DNA of 64,000 bases from Vibrio orientalis CIP 102891 = ATCC 33934 (GTDB taxonomy: Bacteria > Pseudomonadota > Gammaproteobacteria > Enterobacterales > Vibrionaceae), in NCBI RefSeq assembly GCF_000176235.1, contig NZ_ACZV01000004.1, positions 868,001 to 932,000 of the forward strand. Reading direction: 5' to 3'. The notes beneath the pieces are model-generated. The model saw only the letters and a list, made by a program, of their open reading frames with translations, was not told where the DNA came from and searched no databases. Below, piece after piece: positions 16,920 to 24,059 of this stretch (positions within the stretch are counted from its first letter, which is position 1; each line of letters begins with the position of its first letter). A program made the translations under genes and the position numbers.

Positions 16920-18257
16920 ATGACTTCAACAACACAAGATTCAGCACCTTCTCTCGGAAAACAGTTGTTCAATATGACTTGGCCAATGCTGTTTGGTGTG
17001 CTGTCACTGATGAGCTTCCAACTCGTAGACAGTGCATTCATCGGGCAGCTAGGTGTTTTACCCCTCGCGGCTCAAGGCTTTACCTTACCGATTCAAATGA
17101 TCATTATCGGTATTCAGGTGGGTCTAGGCATTGCAACGACCTCTGTAATTGCTAAAGCGATTGGCGCAAACCAAGAACGCTACGCCAAACAGCTTGGGGG
17201 GCTTGTCATCGCAATGGGTAGCGTGGGCGTTGCGTTGTTCTCTGTCATTATCTATTTGATCCGCGAGCCAATTCTACTACTGCTAAGTGCCCCTGAATCA
17301 GTACTGCCAATTATTGATAGCTACTGGGTTTATTGGTTAATCAGTGCGTGGACTGGTGCTGTACTCTATTTCTTATACAGTGTCTGTCGAGCTAATGGTA
17401 ATACCATGTTGCCGGGCACCATGATGATGGTGACCAGTGCGCTCAACTTGGTGCTCGACCCTATTTTCATTTTCACTTTCGATATGGGCATCAACGGTGC
17501 GGCAATTGCGACCATTATCGCGTTCGGCTTAGGTATACTGTTTGTCGCTCCGAAAGTGACGAATAAGCACTGGATGCTCTTTGATTGGAGCGACCTAAAT
17601 GTAGTAAAAAGCCTTCGCTCCATTGGCAATATTATGGGGCCAGCCATGATCAGCCAATTGCTGCCACCACTCTCTTCGATGCTCGCCACTAAGCTGCTGG
17701 CTAGCTACGGTACGGCTGCGGTTGCTGCATGGGCTCTTGGTTCAAGGTTCGAGTTTTTCGCCATTGTTTCCGTCCTTGCGCTCACCATGTCAATGCCGCC
17801 AATGGTCGGAAAATTGCTCGGCGCTAACAACCTTGTCGACATCCGAAAACTGGTCACTATCGCGGTCAAATTTGTGCTTGGTTTCCAACTTATTATCGCC
17901 ATCGCGACTTGGCTTGGGTCAAACGGTTTGGCGGTTCTCATGACCAGTGAAGGAGAAGTGGAGTCCATTCTTAACTATCACCTGATGATTGTACCGTTTA
18001 GTTTAGGGCCACTAGGCATCTGTATGTTAATGGTTTCAATCAACAATGCTCTCGGGAAATCCTATACCGCTTTAACGATTTCAGCGCTGCGACTGTTTGC
18101 CTTCTTCTTACCTTGTTTATGGTTAGGGTCGCATTTTTATGGCATCCAAGGCCTGTTCTGGGGAGCGTTTATCGGCAATATTTTAGCGGGTATTTGTGCT
18201 TGGTCTATGTACCAAAATGCGCTGAACCAAGTCGAGTTAAAATTGCAACGAGGCTAA
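16920..18257 (+). CDS. MATE family efflux transporter
   Basis: A 445-residue multidrug/toxin extrusion antiporter with 12 predicted membrane segments in two pseudo-symmetric halves. The N-terminal half has FNMTWPMLFGVLSLMSFQLVD and AIGANQERYAKQLGG; the C-terminal half has the matching KLLGANNLVDIRKLV. These Gly-Ala-Asn loops are typical of MATE proteins. NorM-type Na+ or H+ coupling residues cannot be assigned with certainty. It is monocistronic, followed by the leader region of the next gene. Confidence 0.9.
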   Translation: MTSTTQDSAPSLGKQLFNMTWPMLFGVLSLMSFQLVDSAFIGQLGVLPLAAQGFTLPIQMIIIGIQVGLGIATTSVIAKAIGANQERYAKQLGGLVIAMGSVGVALFSVIIYLIREPILLLLSAPESVLPIIDSYWVYWLISAWTGAVLYFLYSVCRANGNTMLPGTMMMVTSALNLVLDPIFIFTFDMGINGAAIATIIAFGLGILFVAPKVTNKHWMLFDWSDLNVVKSLRSIGNIMGPAMISQLLPPLSSMLATKLLASYGTAAVAAWALGSRFEFFAIVSVLALTMSMPPMVGKLLGANNLVDIRKLVTIAVKFVLGFQLIIAIATWLGSNGLAVLMTSEGEVESILNYHLMIVPFSLGPLGICMLMVSINNALGKSYTALTISALRLFAFFLPCLWLGSHFYGIQGLFWGAFIGNILAGICAWSMYQNALNQVELKLQRG

Positions 18258-18323
18258 CAACAAGCGGTTGCATTTTATACACGACAAAGATAGTCTAAAA
18301 ATTCACCATCAATCGGAATGATT

Positions 18324-18380
18324 ATGACTTTTATGTTTACCTACCTTTGGCTCCTTCTTCTCAATGCCTGTAGCCGGTAG
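18324..18380 (+). CDS. Putative leucine-rich leader peptide (LeuL-like) of the EamA transporter
   Basis: An 18-codon frame reading MTFMFTYLWLLLLNACSR, with five Leu codons (CTT, then CTC CTT CTT CTC in a row). The LLLLNA core is the same as in the E. coli leu-operon leader peptide (RFIGLLLLNASSLR), from memory. It ends just where a set of mutually exclusive RNA stems begins, 78 bases upstream of the transporter start. This is the arrangement of an attenuator in which ribosome stalling at Leu codons would report leucyl-tRNA shortage. Its ribosome site is weak (GGAA). Translation is inferred, not shown. Confidence 0.65.
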   Translation: MTFMFTYLWLLLLNACSR

Positions 18381-18432
18381 GTAACACTGCGCCTGGCTAC
18401 GAGAACGTAGCCAGCCTTGCTTTCTCGTAGCC
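18370..18432 (+). promoter_or_regulatory. Alternative stem-loops of a putative leucine attenuator
   Basis: Segment 2 (CTGGCTAC, 18393-18400) can pair with segment 1 (GTAGCCGG, 18370-18377, one G-U), or perfectly with segment 3 (GTAGCCAG, 18407-18414). Extended to GGCTACGAGAA (18395-18405), it pairs perfectly over 11 bp with segment 4 (TTCTCGTAGCC, 18422-18432). The three pairings exclude one another. There is no clean T run after segment 4; CCTTGCTTTCT follows the 2:3 stem. How termination or translation is controlled is therefore not obvious. Confidence 0.6.
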
Positions 18433-18458
18433 TCCACTCTCAAAAGGATACGAGACGA

Positions 18459-19376
18459 ATGACCGAAAAAACTCACACCGCCTCCTCAAGCACTTCATCT
18501 GCCACCCAATTTGGTATTTTGATGGCACTCGCGGGCTGCGTCCTTTTCTCTGTTAAACCGATATTTATTAAGATTGCTTATCAATATGGGGGAGACGCAA
18601 CCTCTATCATGACGCTAAGAGCCTTTAGCTCGCTTCCGGTGTATTTGCTCATTTTCCTATTTTTGTGCCGACACAGAGAAAACCGCATCAAGGTCCAACG
18701 TTATGGCGTAAAAGCAGCGGCGATTGGCATCATGGGCTACTACCTAGCCAGTTTTTTAGATATCGCTTCACTGGCTCATATCTCAGCACAGCTTGAACGC
18801 CTACTGATCTTCCTTTTCCCAACTTTTGTTGTACTGATCAGTTGGGGGTTGTATGGCAGTAAACCAACTCGGGCCGTATTGTCTTCCGCGCTGATTGGCT
18901 ATGTCGGTATCGGTTTTATTGTCTTTCATGACTTCAGTGCCTTTGGGGCCTCAGTTGTTTCCGGGAGTTTGCTCGCTATCACCTCCGCGTTGGTCTTTGC
19001 GTTCTATCTAGTTTGGAGTAAACCGCTTATTGGTCATTTAGGCAGCTCAATGTTTACCAGTATTGGCATGGGCAGCGCAGGGCTTGCGATTCTTGTTCAC
19101 CTATCACTGAGTGATGCCTCGCCGACGGATTGGAGCATTGAGCTGATTACCATTGGTATTTTGCTCGGCATTTTTTGTACGGTGCTACCTTCTTATCTGA
19201 TGGCTGCAGCCATGGCGAGGCTAAGCCCAACCACACTTAGCCTAACCAACAATATCGGCCCTGCCATCACCGCGGTTTTTGCCGTGATGGTGCTCGATGA
19301 GTTATTTACGATTTGGCATGCTATTGGCCTTATTCTGGTAGTTGCTTCAGTGTACACACTGAATAAAAAACGCTAA
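18459..19376 (+). CDS. EamA/DMT-family transporter, likely amino-acid related exporter
   Basis: A 305-residue drug/metabolite transporter with ten predicted membrane segments in two EamA repeats (first GILMALAGCVLFSVKPIFIK, second SGSLLAITSALVFAFYLVW). The start is set at ATG 18459, preceded by AAGGA; the frame is open 14 codons further up, but that overlaps leader stem 4. The Leu-rich leader and alternative stems upstream suggest leucine-responsive expression. The substrate could be a branched-chain amino acid or a related compound; that is inference from the leader only. Confidence 0.85.
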   Translation: MTEKTHTASSSTSSATQFGILMALAGCVLFSVKPIFIKIAYQYGGDATSIMTLRAFSSLPVYLLIFLFLCRHRENRIKVQRYGVKAAAIGIMGYYLASFLDIASLAHISAQLERLLIFLFPTFVVLISWGLYGSKPTRAVLSSALIGYVGIGFIVFHDFSAFGASVVSGSLLAITSALVFAFYLVWSKPLIGHLGSSMFTSIGMGSAGLAILVHLSLSDASPTDWSIELITIGILLGIFCTVLPSYLMAAAMARLSPTTLSLTNNIGPAITAVFAVMVLDELFTIWHAIGLILVVASVYTLNKKR

Positions 19377-19412
19377 GGCGAATCAACCAATAAAGAAATT
19401 GCCCACATTCGG

Positions 19413-19463
19413 CTTTATTGAAGAACAAGTTCAGATTACTAAGGTGATCTCACTTCAATAAAG
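19413..19463 (+). repeat. 11-bp inverted repeat before the second EamA gene
   Basis: CTTTATTGAAG (19413-19423) and CTTCAATAAAG (19453-19463) are perfect complements separated by 29 bases. The repeat ends five bases before an in-frame ATG at 19468. It could be an operator or a leader hairpin; there is no T run to make it a terminator. Confidence 0.5.
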
Positions 19464-19503
19464 TCGTATGATTCACACTATCAATTTTTCATACACTTAC
19501 ATC

Positions 19504-20385
19504 ATGACCACCAGAAATCATCACCCTATTCAAGGGGCTAGCTGGATGCTTACCGCAGGGCTAGCGTTTGCCATTGTTAACAGTCTTGCACAAGTTGCCA
19601 GCATTAATTTTGGGCTATCTTCAACCACCGTCGCCCTTATCCAATATGCCATTGCATTGGTCGTGATCCTTCCTTACTTAAAAACGTTAGGTATTGGCAA
19701 GTCTTTACGAACAGAGCACCTTGGTATGCATGTCTTCCGAGTGTTTCTATCTGTTATCGGCATTCAACTTTGGCTTTGGGCGCTCGCCTACCCTGTCCCG
19801 ATTTGGCAAGGCATTGCGCTACTGATGACATCTCCACTATTTGCCACGGTAGGCTCGGGGTTATTCCTCAAAGAGAAAGTCGGAACCGCACGCTGGGCGG
19901 CGACTCTATCTGGCTTTGTTGGCGCGATGATCATTCTTGAACCATGGGCAGAAGACTTTAATTGGGCGACTTTACTCCCCGTTGGCGCCGCCTTCTTCTG
20001 GGCTTGCTATTCGTTAATGGTGAAAAAGCTCTCTTCTGACGACTCTCCTTCAACGATGGTGGTCTACCTTCTTATTTTGATCACGCCGTTTAATATCTTA
20101 CTCGCATTACCTGATTGGCAAATGCCGAGCGGTGGGACTATTTGGCTAGTTCTGTTTGCTGCAGGTGCAATGACAGCGTTGGCTCAGTGGGCTATTGTAA
20201 AAGCGTATTCAGTCGCAGATGCCTCTTTCGTACAACCGTTTGATCATGCAAAGCTGCCATTGAACGTATTAGCAGGTTGGGCTGTATTTGGCTGGGTTCC
20301 ACCAGGAAGGTTGTGGTTAGGCGCCGCTATCATTATTGCTTCTGTCGCGTTCATCACTCGCTGGGAAACAAAAAGATCAAAATAG
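19504..20385 (+). CDS. EamA/DMT-family transporter
   Basis: A 293-residue protein with ten membrane segments and two EamA repeats (GASWMLTAGLAFAIVNSLAQ near the start, LLPVGAAFFWACYSLMVKKL in the second half). It ends in a short basic tail, TRWETKRSK. ATG 19504 is chosen because the homologous region starts at about MTTRNHHPIQG. An in-frame ATG at 19468 would add 12 residues. Neither has a clear ribosome site. It is tandem with another EamA gene but only distantly similar, so not a recent duplication. Substrate unknown. Confidence 0.82.
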   Translation: MTTRNHHPIQGASWMLTAGLAFAIVNSLAQVASINFGLSSTTVALIQYAIALVVILPYLKTLGIGKSLRTEHLGMHVFRVFLSVIGIQLWLWALAYPVPIWQGIALLMTSPLFATVGSGLFLKEKVGTARWAATLSGFVGAMIILEPWAEDFNWATLLPVGAAFFWACYSLMVKKLSSDDSPSTMVVYLLILITPFNILLALPDWQMPSGGTIWLVLFAAGAMTALAQWAIVKAYSVADASFVQPFDHAKLPLNVLAGWAVFGWVPPGRLWLGAAIIIASVAFITRWETKRSK

Positions 20386-20446
20386 CTGAAAGATAAGCCA
20401 TCTGACGCCGTTCTAATTAGTCATAGGCATTTAAGGAGAGCAATCT

Positions 20447-21046
20447 ATGACAAGTCCAATAAAACTAACACTCTATAAATGGGCTGGTAGCTGGGGACCA
20501 TTTAAAGTGAACATTCCATGTGGTGAATGTACGCTAACCAAAGATATCCTAGCTGATACCTTTGAAAATGAATTGGCGGGCATCCCGATAGAGTTGGAAG
20601 TGAAAGATTGGCTTTCTCATTGGTGGGAACCATTAAAAGTTGGCGCTTGGCATGCGCCGATCCTGATGGTCGAAGGTAAAGTCGTTAGCCAAGGCGAGGC
20701 ACTCAACCGCGGAGTCTTAGTTCAGTCGGTGATTCAAGAATGGACAAAGCACGACACCCTTAAAGGCAATATTGTTTATGGTAAAGCCACTTGTCCGTAC
20801 TGCGTGAAAGCGAAGAAAATCTTAGATGAAGCTGGTATCGACTATCACTATTACGATGTCGTCAAAGACAGTGCGGCCTTGTATCGAATGATTCCAGAAG
20901 TTAAGGCAATCATCGGCGAGAAAACCCCTGTAACGGTGCCTCAAATCTGGTTGGATGGCCATTATATTGGCGGTGCTGATAACCTAACTGCATGGATTGA
21001 GGAAAAGGGGCTGAGCACAGTGCCGGATAACGTCGTTTCATTGTAG
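20447..21046 (+). CDS. Two-domain glutaredoxin with extra N-terminal CxxC domain
   Basis: A 199-residue cytoplasmic protein. The C-terminal half (about 105-190) is a glutaredoxin domain with active site CPYC, the TVPQIWLDGHYIGG cis-Pro/GSH motif and KKILDEAG. The N-terminal half (about 1-100) has its own CGEC motif (about residues 26-29) and a PILMVEGKVVSQGEAL stretch like the thioredoxin-fold Pro/Gly region, so two redox folds appear to be fused. The ribosome site AAGGAGA is good, and a strong terminator follows. The partner substrate is unknown. Confidence 0.85.
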   Translation: MTSPIKLTLYKWAGSWGPFKVNIPCGECTLTKDILADTFENELAGIPIELEVKDWLSHWWEPLKVGAWHAPILMVEGKVVSQGEALNRGVLVQSVIQEWTKHDTLKGNIVYGKATCPYCVKAKKILDEAGIDYHYYDVVKDSAALYRMIPEVKAIIGEKTPVTVPQIWLDGHYIGGADNLTAWIEEKGLSTVPDNVVSL

Positions 21047-21056
21047 CGCCCAAACA

Positions 21057-21086
21057 AAAAGCCCCGCTGTTCTCAGCGGGGCTTTT
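21057..21086. terminator. Terminator after the glutaredoxin gene
   Basis: A perfect 13-bp stem AAAAGCCCCGCTG / CAGCGGGGCTTTT closes a 4-nt loop, with A/T runs on both sides. It also serves the minus-strand small gene at 21138. Confidence 0.93.
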
Positions 21087-21137
21087 GACTAAGCTCGAGA
21101 CTCGTCGAGATTAGAAAAATCCATTTCACTTATGCGA

Positions 21138-21272
21138 TTATTTCGCCAGTTTCTTCATCATTCGTTTGATGAAAGAGGCTTTCTTCGCTTTAGGCTTACC
21201 ATAAAGTGCTTCATGCATAGCTTGCTTAGCGATCATTTGACCAATGTATGCATTGCCTAGTTCGTGATTCAT
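21138..21272 (-). CDS. Small basic protein of 44 residues, unknown function
   Basis: The frame starts MNHELGNAYIGQMIAKQAM, continues through a YGKPKAKKAS linker and ends in a basic helix, SFIKRMMKKLAK. Support for a real gene is a near-ideal ribosome site (GGGAGATAAAC before ATG), a terminator 50 bases downstream and a compositionally normal start. No family is recognised. It could bind membrane or nucleic acid through its cationic end. Confidence 0.65.
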   Translation of the reverse strand: MNHELGNAYIGQMIAKQAMHEALYGKPKAKKASFIKRMMKKLAK

Positions 21273-21342
21273 GTTTATCTCCCAAAAATGGAAGCGTGAT
21301 TTTAATCACATTTAACACTAAAACAAGAACTAAATCACATTA

Positions 21343-21693
21343 TTAAGCGCGTTTAGGTTGCGTATAGGCTTTACCCGCCGCTTGGTACGTATCTTTACGC
21401 TTCACATCAAACATAACGTCGAAGAACCAAGCAACGAATCGAATCACATCTTCACCTTCATCCATTACGTGCTCAACAAACTCTTGCTCCTCGCCTTGCT
21501 CGTTTTCTTGCACTGTCACATGATAAACACGCTTCGCGCCGTCAACTTCTGCAAGCGCGAACTGACCAGATAAAGACTGTGCAGCTTCTGACACTTCACC
21601 ATCTTCAGACGCTTTTAACAGCTCTAGTGCCTGTGGTAAGTTTTCTTTCTCACATAGTGACTTAACTAAAGTTTCAAACTCTTTGTGTTCCAT
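21343..21693 (-). CDS. Conserved acidic protein of unknown function
   Basis: A 116-residue soluble protein with no signal or membrane span. It is Glu-rich (VQENEQGEEQEFVEHVMDEGED) with a hydrophobic IRFVAWFFDVMFDV stretch near residues 84-97 and a basic end. I do not recognise a domain. It may be transcribed together with the 44-residue gene downstream on the same strand (70 bases apart). Confidence 0.7.
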   Translation of the reverse strand: MEHKEFETLVKSLCEKENLPQALELLKASEDGEVSEAAQSLSGQFALAEVDGAKRVYHVTVQENEQGEEQEFVEHVMDEGEDVIRFVAWFFDVMFDVKRKDTYQAAGKAYTQPKRA

Positions 21694-21745
21694 CGTTTTT
21701 ATCTCGGTATGTCAATTTTTCCGGCATTGTACCCTCAACTGCCTA

Positions 21746-22924
21746 TCAAGCAAACTCTTGCTGTGCAGCAGCTACCTTCTTAGATGCAATGAGGACATAA
21801 GCCATGGTGATTGCAGCGAGTAAATAGAACACCCCCATAGCAAATTGGCTCTGAACCCAGTATTCAACCAAATACCCTCCAAATAGACCTGCTAGGCACA
21901 TTTGAACGGAGCCTGATAACGCTGACACCGAACCTGCTTGCCGTTTGTGCGGCTCAAGTAGCATGCTAATTGATAGCGGGAACGAAATACCTTGAGCAAC
22001 CGTCAGCCAAGTAAATGCCCAAACAAGATTGAACAACGAGACCGGTGTAGCGACTAACCAAACTCCCGCCAAGGCCATAATTGAGATAGCTAGCGTCATC
22101 AACTGACGCGTCGACAGATATCGATTTAGTACATTCAACGTAAGACTGCCAGCCATAAGACCAGCCGAAGGAATGATCATTACCGAACCATACTCTGCAG
22201 CCGTCAGGCCTAAGTTATGTTGCAAGATGAAAGGCATCACAGAGAGAGAGACCAAACTCGCAAGATAACTAATCCAGTTATAGCAGGCGCTAGAGATCAC
22301 CTGCTTATTCGTCATTAACAGGCCGTAATTCTTTATCACACTACGAAGATTAAAACGGGATTTACCGTAGTTCATGGTTTCAGGCAAAATGAAATAGCCG
22401 AGTGTAAAGATCGCAATCAGATACAGTAAAACAAACATAAATACTGCCTCCCACCCTAAGTAGAATGAGATCCAGCCGCCTAAAACTGGCGCAACAATTG
22501 GCATAATGGAAGCTGTGACCGAGATATAAGATAACGCTTTGGTCAGTTGAACCCCTTCATAGCTGTCCCGTAGTACACTACGGCCGAGGACAGAAGCACT
22601 ACCCGCCCCTAAGCCTTGCAGCAAACGGCCTACCGTCAGAATCGACAAACTGTCCGTGTTAGTAATGCACATCACGGTACCAATTAGGTAAATACCTTGG
22701 CCGATAATAAACACAGGTCTGCGACCTATCGCATCGGAGAGTGGACCATAGAATAGTTGGGAAGCACCAAAACCGACCAAAAATAGAGTCACTAAAAGTT
22801 GGATGTCAGCTTGGTTGGCCTGTAAAGATTCACTGATCATCGGCAGAGACGGTAGATAGATACTCACACCAACCTGCCCTGTCGCAATGATCATCATGGC
22901 TAATAAAATTGGGGTTTTCTTCAT
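21746..22924 (-). CDS. Bcr/CflA-type MFS multidrug efflux transporter
   Basis: A 392-residue proton-driven exporter with 12 membrane segments of the DHA1 group. The A-motif loop GPLSDAIGRRPVFIIGQ (between TM2 and TM3) and the antiporter motif C-like region GAGSASVLGRSVLRDS are clear; the N terminus, VSIYLPSLPMISESL, matches Bcr/EmrD proteins. A divergent LysR regulator starts 114 bases away, a usual local-regulation pair. The substrate cannot be predicted. Confidence 0.9.
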   Translation of the reverse strand: MKKTPILLAMMIIATGQVGVSIYLPSLPMISESLQANQADIQLLVTLFLVGFGASQLFYGPLSDAIGRRPVFIIGQGIYLIGTVMCITNTDSLSILTVGRLLQGLGAGSASVLGRSVLRDSYEGVQLTKALSYISVTASIMPIVAPVLGGWISFYLGWEAVFMFVLLYLIAIFTLGYFILPETMNYGKSRFNLRSVIKNYGLLMTNKQVISSACYNWISYLASLVSLSVMPFILQHNLGLTAAEYGSVMIIPSAGLMAGSLTLNVLNRYLSTRQLMTLAISIMALAGVWLVATPVSLFNLVWAFTWLTVAQGISFPLSISMLLEPHKRQAGSVSALSGSVQMCLAGLFGGYLVEYWVQSQFAMGVFYLLAAITMAYVLIASKKVAAAQQEFA

Positions 22925-23037
22925 AGCGTCTCCTAAATCAATTATCTTTAATTGGAGTTTATATGCGTCCTGATTGAATGATAATATGGCAAAATGGAAA
23001 GTGATTAAGTCCTACAAAGAAACAATAAGAGTGAGTT

Positions 23038-23925
23038 ATGGATTGGATTCAAAGTGTTCAGAGTTATATTCGTGTTGTAGACGAGGGCAGCTTCAATGGG
23101 GCCGCGCGAAAGCTCAACACAACAAGTTCAGCGATCAGCAAACGTATCCACTGGCTTGAAGAACGTATTGGTGCGCAGCTGTTAAAACGCACTACTCGCT
23201 CTGTCACCCAAACCGAAGCAGGAGCCTTGTTCTATGAACGCGCAAAGGTTCAGTTAGATGGCTGGCAATCTATTGTCGACGAAACTCGCTCTGTTTCAGA
23301 AACGCCTGTTGGGCTATTGAAAATTGGGGCAACTCTCGCAGTAGGCTCGAAGTTTCTGGTGCAATATCTTAATGACTTCCTGAAGATGTATCCCGATATC
23401 CGCATCCAGCTGATTACGACGACTCCAGGTCAACTCCCAGCACTCAGTCTGGACCTCTTCATTAGCAGAGAGATTGAACAGCTCAATTCGTTGAGTTTTA
23501 AAGCGACACCTCTTTTCGAACATAAAGCAGGTTTTTACGCCTCACCTGACTACATAAAACAACACGGGGAGCCACAAAACGTCGAGCAACTCGCTCAACA
23601 CAATATGCTTAATTGGGGAGAACGTACGCAAAGAGAATACATTTTGACCAATGGGAGAAAGCTATCGCTCAGCGGCAACTTTGCCACAACCAACCCTGAA
23701 GCTTTGTTTTATGCAGCCAAAAGTGGCATGGGAATCTTGCTGACAAATGATGTGATGATCAAAGAAGAGCTGAGAGTCGGTACACTTAAACGAATCTTAC
23801 CGAGTATCACGGCTGATGAGGCTTTGGTCTATGCTTATTATCCTAAACTTGATTACCAACACACGAGAACGAAACTGTTTTTGGACTATTTAAAAGCACG
23901 CCTATCTAAAGAGCAATCACAGTAA
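23038..23925 (+). CDS. LysR-family transcriptional regulator
   Basis: A 295-residue regulator with the N-terminal winged helix (MDWIQSVQSYIRVVDEGSFNGAARKLNTTSSAISKRI...) and a type-2 periplasmic-binding effector domain (about 90-290). The GSFNGAARKL and LLKRTTRSVTQTEAG motifs are typical of the family. It is divergent from the Bcr/CflA pump gene and is probably its regulator. The inducer is unknown. Confidence 0.93.
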   Translation: MDWIQSVQSYIRVVDEGSFNGAARKLNTTSSAISKRIHWLEERIGAQLLKRTTRSVTQTEAGALFYERAKVQLDGWQSIVDETRSVSETPVGLLKIGATLAVGSKFLVQYLNDFLKMYPDIRIQLITTTPGQLPALSLDLFISREIEQLNSLSFKATPLFEHKAGFYASPDYIKQHGEPQNVEQLAQHNMLNWGERTQREYILTNGRKLSLSGNFATTNPEALFYAAKSGMGILLTNDVMIKEELRVGTLKRILPSITADEALVYAYYPKLDYQHTRTKLFLDYLKARLSKEQSQ

Positions 23926-24059
23926 TCAACCCCGCTTGACCTACTCCTGCAATTAGTTTTCATTTAAGTTTGCAAATGTATGCATCCAGTACCATATTTA
24001 AAGAGTAACCCAACCGATAAAGAAGTGACATAAGTCGCAATAATAGTGAGTTACTCGAT

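Noticed and set aside
23314..23523. Minus-strand 69-codon frame in the LysR gene
   Set aside because: Shadow of the LysR effector domain; no ribosome site.
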